From assembly GCF_002237595.1 (NCBI RefSeq), contig NZ_CP022529.1:558001-622000 (forward strand): 64,000 bases of DNA. The letters are read 5' to 3'. Under the pieces are notes generated by a model, which saw nothing but the letters and a program-made list of their open reading frames with translations, searched no databases and was not told the origin of the DNA. Both the position numbers and the translations under genes were made by a program. Positions within the stretch are counted from its first letter, which is position 1. The number at the start of each line of letters is the position of its first letter. Origin of the DNA: Labrenzia sp. VG12. Lineage in GTDB: Bacteria; Pseudomonadota; Alphaproteobacteria; Rhizobiales; Stappiaceae. Positions 1 through 7,193 of the stretch are shown piece after piece.

Positions 1-933
1 GAAGAACTTTTCGGCGCCCAGGTCAGCACCAAAGCCGGCTTCGGTCACCACGTAGTCCGCCAGTTTCAGGGCCGTCTGTGTGGCAACGACGGAGTTGCAG
101 CCATGGGCGATGTTGGCGAAGGGGCCGCCGTGGATGAAGGCCGGGTTGTTTTCCAGCGTCTGCACCAGGTTCGGCTGCATGGCTTCCTTCAAAAGAACGG
201 TCATCGCGCCATCGGCTTCCAGCTCGCGCGCGGTGATCGCGGTGCGGTCGCGGCGATAGGCAACGATGATGTCGCCAAGACGCTTCTGCAGGTCGTCCAG
301 ATCTGTTGCGAGGCACAGGATCGCCATGATTTCGGAAGCCACCGTGATGTCGAAGCCGCCTTCACGCGGGAAACCGTTGGCAACACCGCCGAGGGAGCAG
401 ACGATTTCGCGCAGGGCGCGGTCGTTCATGTCGAGCACTCGGCGCCAGGTCACGCGGCGCTGGTCGATGCCCAGCTCATTGCCCCAGTAGATGTGGTTCT
501 CGATCAGAGCGGCCAGCAGGTTATGTGCGGAGGTAATGGCGTGGAAGTCACCGGTGAAATGCAGGTTGATGTCTTCCATCGGAACGACCTGGGCATAGCC
601 GCCACCGGCCGCGCCACCCTTCATGCCGAAGCAGGGGCCGAGAGACGGTTCGCGCAGGCAGATCATGGCGTTCTTGCCGATCTTGTTGAGACCGTCGCCG
701 AGGCCGACCGTCGTGGTCGTCTTGCCTTCACCGGCCGGCGTCGGGTTGATCGCGGTGACCAGGATGAGCTTGCCGCTGTCGCGCCCGTTGAGGCTTTCGA
801 TGTAGTCCCCGGAGATCTTTGCCTTCGTGCGGCCATAGGGCAGCAGGGATTCCTCGGGAATGTTGAGCCGCTCACCGATCTCCTGGATCGGTTTCATGCT
901 GGCTGCACGGGCAATTTCGATATCGCTGGCCAT
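1..933 (-). CDS. fhs: Formate--tetrahydrofolate ligase, 3' part missing
   Basis: ATP-dependent ligation of formate to tetrahydrofolate, giving 10-formyl-THF for one-carbon metabolism in the cytoplasm. The 311 residues seen are the N-terminal part of a family of roughly 555 residues; the rest lies beyond the left edge. The P-loop TPAGEGKT is at residues 65-72, followed by the family segments LGPCFGMKGGAAGGGYAQV and HFTGDFHAITSAHNLLAA. The ATG at 933 is preceded by a GGAGAG ribosome site. Transcribed leftwards, away from the small membrane protein gene upstream on the same strand. Nothing odd is visible in the part seen. Confidence 0.96.
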   Translation of the reverse strand, partial: MASDIEIARAASMKPIQEIGERLNIPEESLLPYGRTKAKISGDYIESLNGRDSGKLILVTAINPTPAGEGKTTTTVGLGDGLNKIGKNAMICLREPSLGPCFGMKGGAAGGGYAQVVPMEDINLHFTGDFHAITSAHNLLAALIENHIYWGNELGIDQRRVTWRRVLDMNDRALREIVCSLGGVANGFPREGGFDITVASEIMAILCLATDLDDLQKRLGDIIVAYRRDRTAITARELEADGAMTVLLKEAMQPNLVQTLENNPAFIHGGPFANIAHGCNSVVATQTALKLADYVVTEAGFGADLGAEKFF

Positions 934-1079
934 GGGTTCTCTCTCCGGAGCGTTGCCAAAATTCAGGTGTCGGGAATACGCCTTTCCGGCGACCCGACAT
1001 TGGTCAGAACGCTATGGGAAGGCACGGTGGTCGGGATGTTCCGAATGCGACAGGATGCGCCCCGGAAACGACCGGCGGA

Positions 1080-1448
1080 TCAGCCGGTGCGATTTCTTAA
1101 GATGGTGACGAGGAAAACCAGCATGGTCAACACGGCCAGAACCGAACTGGCCTTGGCCAGAATCTCGTCGGTACCGTTGATGGCGAGCACAATACCGGGC
1201 GCCATTGTGACCACCGTCAGGACACTCATGCCATAGTGGATCCTGGCAAGGCCGGTGGTCGCGGCCTGGGGCACAAGGGCATAGTATGCGCCGAAGACTG
1301 AGAGCATGACGAAGCCCAGAAGATTGAGATGTCCATGTGCGGGCGCCAGCGTGTGGTCGGTCGTGGCGGACATGTGAATGCCCCAGACCATGCCGGCCAG
1401 TGCAAAGATGGCAGCAGTTGCGAAAAACAGTCGTGGCAATGCAGGCAT
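1080..1448 (-). CDS. Small four-helix membrane protein resembling part of haem-copper oxidase subunit I
   Basis: A 122-residue protein with four predicted membrane helices (about residues 4-27, 38-60, 65-88 and 94-118). The second helix starts with AHGHLNLLGFV, which recalls the histidine-bearing helix of haem-copper oxidase/nitric oxide reductase catalytic subunits. The protein has far too few helices to be a complete oxidase, so catalysis is not supported. The ATG at 1448 is chosen because a GGGGGAG ribosome site lies just before it; an in-frame upstream extension to 1547 has no such site. It is divergent from the XRE-cupin regulator, so the shared 128-bp intergenic region may control both. 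Function unknown. Confidence 0.75.
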   Translation of the reverse strand: MPALPRLFFATAAIFALAGMVWGIHMSATTDHTLAPAHGHLNLLGFVMLSVFGAYYALVPQAATTGLARIHYGMSVLTVVTMAPGIVLAINGTDEILAKASSVLAVLTMLVFLVTILRNRTG

Positions 1449-1545
1449 GCGATCTCCCCCGAAACTTAGCCGCTTGTTGTTCTTGTCGGCCGACGCGACC
1501 GTAACACGGTTGCCGCGAAGCGGGGGCGGTGAAAAGAAAAATTGC

Positions 1546-1567
1546 AAAATCCGGCTGAACGGATTTT
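1546..1567. promoter_or_regulatory. Perfect palindrome upstream of the XRE-cupin gene
   Basis: Arms AAAATCCG and CGGATTTT match perfectly over 8 bp with a 6-bp spacer. It ends 9 bp before the regulator's ATG, in the intergenic region shared with the divergent membrane protein gene. The position suits an autoregulatory operator. A 5'-UTR hairpin is the alternative, since no clear Shine-Dalgarno sequence lies between it and the start. The core TCCG-N6-CGGA recurs upstream of kbl and of the SDR gene. Confidence 0.45.
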
Positions 1568-1576
1568 AGTTCCGCA

Positions 1577-2137
1577 ATGACAGATTCAGATATTCTCGCC
1601 CGTTTGCCCGAACGCCTGAAAAAGGCACGCCGTACCCAGGGGCTTTCCCTGGAGGCGGTGGAAAAGCTATCCGGTGTCTCCCGTTCCATGGTCAGCCAGA
1701 TCGAGCGCGGCGAATCCAATCCGACCGTTGCGACGCTTCTGAACCTGACCCGCGCACTGAATGTCGATTTTGCCGGCCTCCTGGGCGAGGAGGCTGCGGA
1801 AGATCGTGTCGAAATCCTGCATGAGCACCAGACCCCGGCGCTGGATCGGGCGGGCGATGGCTGCAAGATCCGCATCCTGTCGTCGCCTCAGGACACGGGG
1901 CGCTTTGAAGTCTACGAACTGATCTTTGCTGCGGGCGGCAAGCTGGAGAGCAAGCCGCATGAGCGTGGCACCCGCGAACAACTGGTTGCGGAGGAAGGCC
2001 GGCTGGAGGTTACCTCCGGTGTCGCCAAGGGCCTGATCGGCAAGGGCGACACCGCCCGCTACGCCGCGGACGTCCCTCATTGCATCACCGCCGTTGACGG
2101 CCCAGCGCGCGCCATCCTGATGGTGGTGAAGTTCTGA
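1577..2137 (+). CDS. XRE-family transcriptional regulator with cupin sensor domain
   Basis: A 186-residue cytoplasmic regulator. Residues about 13-66 form an XRE/Cro helix-turn-helix (LSLEAVEKLSGVSRSMVSQI, then ERGESNPTVATL). Residues about 105-185 form a cupin barrel that probably binds a small effector. This two-domain layout is that of PuuR/SutR-type regulators of amine, amino-acid or sulfur metabolism; the effector here cannot be read. A perfect palindrome ends 9 bp before the ATG and may be its own operator. It is divergent from the small membrane protein gene. Confidence 0.9.
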   Translation: MTDSDILARLPERLKKARRTQGLSLEAVEKLSGVSRSMVSQIERGESNPTVATLLNLTRALNVDFAGLLGEEAAEDRVEILHEHQTPALDRAGDGCKIRILSSPQDTGRFEVYELIFAAGGKLESKPHERGTREQLVAEEGRLEVTSGVAKGLIGKGDTARYAADVPHCITAVDGPARAILMVVKF

Positions 2138-2185
2138 CAGCGGCAATGTGGCCGCCTTCGACAACAGTTTCCCAGCACTTCGTTG

Positions 2186-2716
2186 TTAGCCCGCCGGCAA
2201 AGGCGCCTCCGGCCAGTCTTCCGTCACCTCCGCCTGGACCGGCCGGTCCAGGTAGGTGGTCAGGACAACATAGCTGCGGGTCGCCCGGACGCCGGGCAGG
2301 GCATAGACCTGAGCCAGGAACTTTTCCATGGCGTCGGCATTGGCGGTGCGGACCTTCAGAATGACGCAGCAGTCACCGGTGACCGAATGCAGTTCTTCCA
2401 CTTCGGGGAAATCGCGCAGTCTCATCATGCGCTCGCTCTTGCCCCAGCCACTGGCATCGACATGGACAAAAGCCAGAAAAGGCTTGCCGACGGCCATCGG
2501 GTCAATCTCTGCCGCGGTACCGGAAATGGTTCCGGCTGCGGTCATGCGCTTGACACGGTCATGAACGGCGGGGGCCGAGAGGCCGACCTTGCTACCGATA
2601 TCCGCATAGGTCTGGCGTGCATTGGCCACCAGCTCGCCTAATATTCTTCGGTCAAACGCGTCAAGAGCACGCGTTGCTGCCCTGTTCTGCTGAACGATTT
2701 CTCTATTTGATGGCAT
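2186..2716 (-). CDS. Lrp/AsnC family transcriptional regulator
   Basis: A 176-residue feast/famine regulator. An N-terminal winged HTH (about residues 22-80, RRILGELVANARQTYADIG, then LSAPAVHDRVKRM) is followed by the AsnC/RAM effector domain (about 95-168) with the family segment VTGDCCVILKV. These proteins bind amino acids and act as dimers or octamers on nearby genes. Divergent from a RidA-family gene with 80 bp between the starts, and a perfect inverted repeat lies in that gap, so control of itself and of the RidA gene is likely. The neighbouring LysE exporter and threonine operon are further possible targets. Confidence 0.92.
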   Translation of the reverse strand: MPSNREIVQQNRAATRALDAFDRRILGELVANARQTYADIGSKVGLSAPAVHDRVKRMTAAGTISGTAAEIDPMAVGKPFLAFVHVDASGWGKSERMMRLRDFPEVEELHSVTGDCCVILKVRTANADAMEKFLAQVYALPGVRATRSYVVLTTYLDRPVQAEVTEDWPEAPLPAG

Positions 2717-2733
2717 TCGGCATTTTCCGTGTT

Positions 2734-2752
2734 GCTGAAAATTTTGTTCAGC
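2734..2752. promoter_or_regulatory. Inverted repeat in the Lrp/RidA divergent promoter region
   Basis: GCTGAA and TTCAGC are perfect 6-bp arms around a 7-bp AT-rich spacer, midway between the divergent starts at 2716 and 2797. A second perfect palindrome, TTCTGCAGAA, lies at 2762-2771. The AT-rich, dyad layout fits an Lrp/AsnC operator. The assignment rests on position and symmetry only. Confidence 0.45.
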
Positions 2753-2796
2753 TTCATGGTCTTCTGCAGAACATCATTCAGCAAGGAAAATTTGCC

Positions 2797-3183
2797 ATGC
2801 AGCAGCGGATCATCGATCCGGTGGACGGGATCTATGCGGCCACACCGGACTATGTGCACGCCCTGGAAGTCAGAAATCCGGACAGGTTCCTGTTTGTCAG
2901 CGGCACGATGGGCCTTGAACCCTGCGGCAGGGCACCCGCTACGCTGTCCGGGCAACTGGACCTGATCTGGAACAATCTCCGCCGGATCCTGGGTGCGGCC
3001 GACATGAGCACAGACAACATCATCCGGGTGACGAGTTATCTCGGCGATCGAGAGTTTGCCGAAGCGAACCAGACGGCCCGGCTGACAGCGCTGGGCAAGC
3101 GCCGGGTGCCGACCACCGCGATCGTGGTGGAGACGCTCCAGTCAGACTGGCTGGTCGAGATCGAGATCATCGCAGCGGCCTGA
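2797..3183 (+). CDS. RidA/YjgF-family protein
   Basis: 128 residues, the usual size of the trimeric YjgF/YER057c/UK114 fold (FLFVSGTMGLEP, then IIRVTSYLGD and LVEIEIIAA). Archetypal RidA hydrolyses reactive enamine/imine intermediates of PLP enzymes and needs an arginine in a P-A-R motif near the C-terminus. Here that stretch reads VPTTAIVVE, so threonine 107 stands where the arginine should be; classical imine deaminase activity is therefore doubtful. The ATG at 2797 is preferred over the longer frame because AAGGA lies 9 bp upstream. Divergent from the Lrp regulator, followed 36 bp later by a LysE exporter. Confidence 0.88.
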   Translation: MQQRIIDPVDGIYAATPDYVHALEVRNPDRFLFVSGTMGLEPCGRAPATLSGQLDLIWNNLRRILGAADMSTDNIIRVTSYLGDREFAEANQTARLTALGKRRVPTTAIVVETLQSDWLVEIEIIAAA

Positions 3184-3219
3184 GGCCGATAGCCCCCCTT
3201 GGCACGGAAGGATCCCCTC

Positions 3220-3846
3220 ATGCCACTCGACACTTACCTGATTTTCCTGATGACCACCGCTGTCGTCGTTTTTTCACCTGGAGCCGCCTCCGTCACCGTT
3301 GCCACGCAAGGGGCCACGAATGGAGGCCGGCGTGCCCTTTGCGGTGTTGTCGGGATCGCTTCTGCCAATGCCGTGTTCTTCGCGTTGTCGGCAACGGGTA
3401 TTGCGTCGCTGATCCTGGCCTCGCACATGGCGTTTTCGGTTATCAAGTGGGTTGGGGTGGCCTATCTGGTCTGGCTTGGCCTGACGGCGCTCCTGTCGCG
3501 GGGCGGAGCAATCCGCATTCGGGAAGGCAAGGGGCGTTCCAGCCTTTCCGTACTGTTTGTACAAGGCTTTGTGGTTGAATTTGCCAATCCAAAGGCGCTG
3601 CTCTATTTCGCAGCCATTCTGCCGCAGTTCTTGGACCCGGAGGCTGCCATTCTGCCGCAAATCCTGATCATGGGCGGGACCACCTTCCTGATCGACCTGA
3701 CATCCTACAGTGCCTACGCCTTTCTGGGTGACCGTCTCACACGAGGCGGATTGAAGGACTGGGTGGTGAACCTGATCAACAAATGCGCCGGTGCCGCATT
3801 GCTTTATGCCGGGTTCCGCATGGCAAGTGTCACGGTCACGCGGTAG
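3220..3846 (+). CDS. LysE/RhtB-family amino-acid exporter
   Basis: 208 residues with five to six membrane helices. The N-terminal PGAASVTVATQGATNGGRRA segment and the central GFVVEFANPKALLYF are typical of the LysE superfamily, which exports amino acids such as threonine, homoserine or lysine from the cytoplasm. The start at 3220 follows a GGAAGGA ribosome site; an upstream in-frame start at 3199 is unlikely. It follows the RidA gene by 36 bp and may share its transcript under the divergent Lrp regulator. Substrate unknown; threonine is an attractive guess because kbl-tdh comes next. Confidence 0.88.
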   Translation: MPLDTYLIFLMTTAVVVFSPGAASVTVATQGATNGGRRALCGVVGIASANAVFFALSATGIASLILASHMAFSVIKWVGVAYLVWLGLTALLSRGGAIRIREGKGRSSLSVLFVQGFVVEFANPKALLYFAAILPQFLDPEAAILPQILIMGGTTFLIDLTSYSAYAFLGDRLTRGGLKDWVVNLINKCAGAALLYAGFRMASVTVTR

Positions 3847-3884
3847 GGCGCCAATCCTGCCGACAGGGAGCTCAGGTCTTAAAT

Positions 3885-3920
3885 TTCCGTCATATCGGAA
3901 TTCGCATCTTTTATTGCGAA
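3885..3920. promoter_or_regulatory. Two inverted repeats upstream of kbl-tdh
   Basis: TTCCG-N6-CGGAA at 3885-3900 is followed at once by TTCGCA-N8-TGCGAA at 3901-3920. Both pairs of arms match perfectly. They lie 50-86 bp before the GTG of kbl, a sensible operator position. The first shares its TCCG-N6-CGGA core with palindromes before the XRE-cupin and SDR genes. The binding protein is unknown; the nearby Lrp or XRE regulators are candidates. Confidence 0.4.
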
Positions 3921-3970
3921 TAAAAATCCGGCATAGTGGATGAAAGATCCATTTTGCCGGAGAATGCCCC

Positions 3971-5158
3971 GTGTCCGATGCTTTCCTGTCGCATATTTCC
4001 GAGACCCTCAAGGAAATCGAAGCCGAAGGGCTTTATAAACGCGAACGGCTGATCACCTCGCCGCAAGGCGGAACCATCACGGTCGGTGGGCGCGAGGTGA
4101 TCAACCTGTGCGCCAACAACTATCTGGGACTCGCCGACCACCCGGCCCTGGAAGAAGCCGCCCGAAAGGCCCTGGAACCCAAGGGGTACGGCATGGCTTC
4201 GGTCCGCTTCATCTGTGGCACGCAGGACATTCACCGGGAGCTGGAACAGCGCCTGGCCAAATTCCTCGGCAAGGACGACTCCATTCTGTTCGCAGCCTGT
4301 TTCGACGCCAATGGCGGCCTGTTCGAGCCGCTTCTCGGACCGGAAGACGCGATCATATCGGACGCGCTCAATCATGCCTCCATCATTGACGGCATTCGCC
4401 TGTGCAAGGCCAAGCGCTATCGCTATGCCAATTCCGATATGACGGATCTTGAGGCAAAGTTGAAGGAAGCGCGCGAGGCCGGTGCCCGCCATATCATGAT
4501 TGCCACGGACGGTGTCTTCTCCATGGACGGCTATCTGGCGAAGCTGCCCGAGGTCACGGCTCTGGCCAGGAAATACGATGCGGTTGTCATGGTCGACGAT
4601 TGCCATGCGACCGGCTTCATGGGGCCGAAGGGTGAGGGCACGCCGGCGCATTTTGGAGTTGACGTCGACATCCTCACTGGAACCCTCGGCAAGGCGCTGG
4701 GCGGCGGCATTGGCGGCTACATTGCCGGACCGCAGCCCGTGATCGATCTCCTGCGCCAGCGGGCACGCCCTTATCTCTTCTCCAACTCCCTGCCGCCGGC
4801 CGTTGTGATGAGTGGCCTGGAAGCTATCCGTCTGGTGGAAGAAGGCGATAACCTTCGCAAGACCCTGTTCGAAAATGCCGGTTACTGGCGCGCCGGACTG
4901 GAAAGTCTGGGCTTTACGCTGCTTCCGGGCGAACATCCGATCATTCCGGTGATGCTGGGCGAAGCCAAGCTGGCCCAGGCCATGGCGGCGAAACTGTTCG
5001 AGGAAGGGGTCTACGTCTCCGGTTTCTTTTTCCCGGTGGTGCCGCGCGGACAGGCCCGCATCCGAACACAGATGAATGCGGCGCTCACCCGAGCAGATCT
5101 CGATCGGGCCCTGGATGCCTTTGAGAAAGCCGGCAAGGCGACAGGGGTTCTGTCATGA
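3971..5158 (+). CDS. kbl: Glycine C-acetyltransferase (2-amino-3-ketobutyrate CoA ligase)
   Basis: A 395-residue PLP enzyme that cleaves 2-amino-3-oxobutyrate with CoA to glycine and acetyl-CoA, the second step of threonine degradation. Full length for the alpha-oxoamine synthase family, with the N-terminal CANNYLGLADHPALEEAA, the DDCHATGFMGPKGEGTP segment and the PLP lysine at residue 241 in TGTLGKALGGG. It starts with GTG behind CCGGAGA. The stop overlaps the tdh start by 4 bp (ATGA), so the two enzymes are translationally coupled and probably hand over the unstable intermediate directly. Confidence 0.97.
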   Translation: MSDAFLSHISETLKEIEAEGLYKRERLITSPQGGTITVGGREVINLCANNYLGLADHPALEEAARKALEPKGYGMASVRFICGTQDIHRELEQRLAKFLGKDDSILFAACFDANGGLFEPLLGPEDAIISDALNHASIIDGIRLCKAKRYRYANSDMTDLEAKLKEAREAGARHIMIATDGVFSMDGYLAKLPEVTALARKYDAVVMVDDCHATGFMGPKGEGTPAHFGVDVDILTGTLGKALGGGIGGYIAGPQPVIDLLRQRARPYLFSNSLPPAVVMSGLEAIRLVEEGDNLRKTLFENAGYWRAGLESLGFTLLPGEHPIIPVMLGEAKLAQAMAAKLFEEGVYVSGFFFPVVPRGQARIRTQMNAALTRADLDRALDAFEKAGKATGVLS

Positions 5159-6195
5159 GCAGCAACCAGATGAAGGCGCTGGCCAAGTCCGAGCCACGGG
5201 AAGGCCTCTGGATGACCCGGGCTCCGGTCCCTGAAATCGGCCCGGACGACGTCCTGATCCGCATCAACAAGACCGGTATCTGCGGCACCGACATTCATAT
5301 CTGGAACTGGGACGACTGGGCGGCGAAGACCGTTCCGGTGCCGCTGATCACGGGCCACGAGTTTGCCGGTGAGATCGTTGAACTCGGCAGGAACGTCACC
5401 GATCTGGAAATCGGTCAGCGCTGCTCGGGCGAGGGGCACCTGATTGGCAAACATTCCCGACAGTCCCGCGCCGGCAAATTCCATCTTGATCCCGAGACCC
5501 GTGGCATCGGCGTCAACGAACAAGGAGCCTTTGCCGAATATCTGCGCCTGCCGGCCTTCAATGTCGTGCCGCTGCCCGATGAGATCGATGACGAGATCGG
5601 TGCCATTCTCGACCCGCTCGGCAACGCGGTTCATACCGCGCTCAGTTTTGACCTGGTCGGCGAAGACGTCCTGATCACCGGGGCCGGACCGATCGGCATC
5701 ATGGCGGCTGCCGTCGCCCGGCATGTTGGCGCGCGCAATGTGGTCATCACCGATATCAACCAGGCCCGCCTCGACCTGGCTACAAAGGTCGCCGATGTCG
5801 TGCCGGTGAATGTTGCCGAAGAAGACCTGAAGGGCATCGAGCAGCGGCTGGGCATGAAGGAGGGCTTCGATGTCGGCCTGGAAATGTCCGGCAACCAGGT
5901 GGCCCTCGATCAGATGGTGGAGAACCTGGTGATGGGAGGCCGCATCGCGCTGCTTGGCATTCCTCCGGGCAAGTCCCCGGTCGACTGGTCGCGGATCGTC
6001 TTCAAGGCCATCACCATCAAGGGCGTCTACGGCCGGGAGATTTTCGAGACCTGGTACAAGATGATTGCCATGCTGCAAAACGGTCTCGATGTCCGCAACG
6101 TCATCACGCACCGCTTCGGCGTCGATGACTTCGAAGAGGGATTCGCTGCTATGAAATCGGGCGAAGCCGGCAAGGTTGTGCTGAGCTGGCGCTAG
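5155..6195 (+). CDS. tdh: L-threonine 3-dehydrogenase lacking the structural-zinc cysteines
   Basis: 346 residues; oxidises L-threonine with NAD+ to 2-amino-3-oxobutyrate, used by the coupled kbl product. Medium-chain zinc dehydrogenase with catalytic-site Cys43 in GICGTDIHIW, GHEFAGEI, Rossmann GAGPIGIMAAAVARHVGARN and the C-terminal YGREIFETWYKM. The four cysteines that bind structural zinc in the E. coli enzyme are replaced: the equivalent positions read G98, S101, S104 and D112. The catalytic zinc site is intact, so activity is expected. The replacement may be normal for alphaproteobacteria, but it is unlike the textbook enzyme. Confidence 0.96.
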   Translation: MSSNQMKALAKSEPREGLWMTRAPVPEIGPDDVLIRINKTGICGTDIHIWNWDDWAAKTVPVPLITGHEFAGEIVELGRNVTDLEIGQRCSGEGHLIGKHSRQSRAGKFHLDPETRGIGVNEQGAFAEYLRLPAFNVVPLPDEIDDEIGAILDPLGNAVHTALSFDLVGEDVLITGAGPIGIMAAAVARHVGARNVVITDINQARLDLATKVADVVPVNVAEEDLKGIEQRLGMKEGFDVGLEMSGNQVALDQMVENLVMGGRIALLGIPPGKSPVDWSRIVFKAITIKGVYGREIFETWYKMIAMLQNGLDVRNVITHRFGVDDFEEGFAAMKSGEAGKVVLSWR

Positions 6196-6296
6196 ACCAG
6201 ACAGGTCCAGACTGGCGCCTTCCGCAGACGATTGGCGCCATTTGCTGATGAATGGCGTGATCCGCGAGTGAGTTGGTTGGCGGTGGCGCATAACTT

Positions 6297-6318
6297 CAGA
6301 TCCGACATCACGGATCTG
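6297..6318. promoter_or_regulatory. Perfect palindrome directly upstream of the SDR gene
   Basis: Arms CAGATCCG and CGGATCTG match perfectly over 8 bp with a 6-bp spacer. The right arm abuts the likely ribosome site GGAG, and the ATG follows 11 bp after the palindrome. Binding of a regulator, or a hairpin in the mRNA, would block expression. The ATCCG-N6-CGGAT core is the same as that before the XRE-cupin regulator at 1546. Confidence 0.45.
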
Positions 6319-6329
6319 GAGAACGTCTG

Positions 6330-7193
6330 ATGACCGCGAAATTTCAAAAAACAGCCCTGGTGACCGGTGCCTCTTCCGGAATGGGCAAGGACATGGCGTT
6401 TCGGCTGCTCAACGAAGGCTATGCCGTTTATGCCGCCGCGCGCCGCCTGGAAAAAATGCGCGACCTGGAAGCGGCAGGCGCGCATATCATCCAGATGGAC
6501 ATCTCCAAGGATACCGACATTGTTGCTGCAGTGGACAGGATCCGGCGCGAAGCAGGTGGCGTGGGAGTCCTGGTCAACAATGCCGGTTTTGCGGTTTATG
6601 GCGCGATCGAAGACACCGCCATCGAAGAGGCGCGCTATCAGTTCGAGGTCAACCTCTTCGGTCTCGCCCGCCTGACGCAATTGCTCCTGCCTGACATGCG
6701 CGCCCACAAATACGGCAAGATAGTCAATGTCAGCTCGGTTGGCGGCAAGATCTACTCCCCGCTGGGGGCTTGGTATCACGCAACCAAACATGCACTGGAA
6801 GGCTGGTCGGACTGCCTTCGTCTCGAGGTCGAACAATTCGGCATCGACGTTGTGATCATAGAGCCGGGGCTGATTGAAACCGAGTTCGGCGAGGTGATGA
6901 GCCAACCCATGCTGCAAAGGTCCGGCGAGGGCGCTTATGCAAGTCTGGCGCTGGCCAATGCAAAGGCTTTTGACGCCGCCTACAAGGATGGCGTCGGCTC
7001 GCGCCCTGTTGTGATTTCGACCTTGCTGATGAAGGCCATTCAGACGGCGCGCCCAAGGACGCGCTATCATGGCGGCAAGATGGCCTCTATGATGCTGTTC
7101 TTTCGTCACTGGCTGCCGGATCGCGGCTTCGACCGCCTGATCACCAGCCAGATCAGGCGCATGTTGAAAGAGGTGCAGGTCTCGTCCGGATGA
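6330..7193 (+). CDS. Short-chain dehydrogenase/reductase
   Basis: 287 residues. N-terminal dinucleotide-binding motif TGASSGMGKDMA, NNAGFAVYG, catalytic serine in NVSSVGGKI, and the Tyr149/Lys153 pair in WYHATKHALEG. This is a classical NAD(P)-dependent oxidoreductase; the substrate cannot be told. The C-terminal segment is longer than in minimal 250-residue SDRs. The stop overlaps the start of the AraC regulator gene by 4 bp, so the two are one operon. A strong palindrome sits just before its start. Confidence 0.92.
   Translation: MTAKFQKTALVTGASSGMGKDMAFRLLNEGYAVYAAARRLEKMRDLEAAGAHIIQMDISKDTDIVAAVDRIRREAGGVGVLVNNAGFAVYGAIEDTAIEEARYQFEVNLFGLARLTQLLLPDMRAHKYGKIVNVSSVGGKIYSPLGAWYHATKHALEGWSDCLRLEVEQFGIDVVIIEPGLIETEFGEVMSQPMLQRSGEGAYASLALANAKAFDAAYKDGVGSRPVVISTLLMKAIQTARPRTRYHGGKMASMMLFFRHWLPDRGFDRLITSQIRRMLKEVQVSSG

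Noticed and set aside
103..1236. Long plus-strand frame of 377 codons at the left end
   Set aside because: It is antisense to formate-THF ligase, whose protein and motifs are clear, and has no ribosome site or family.
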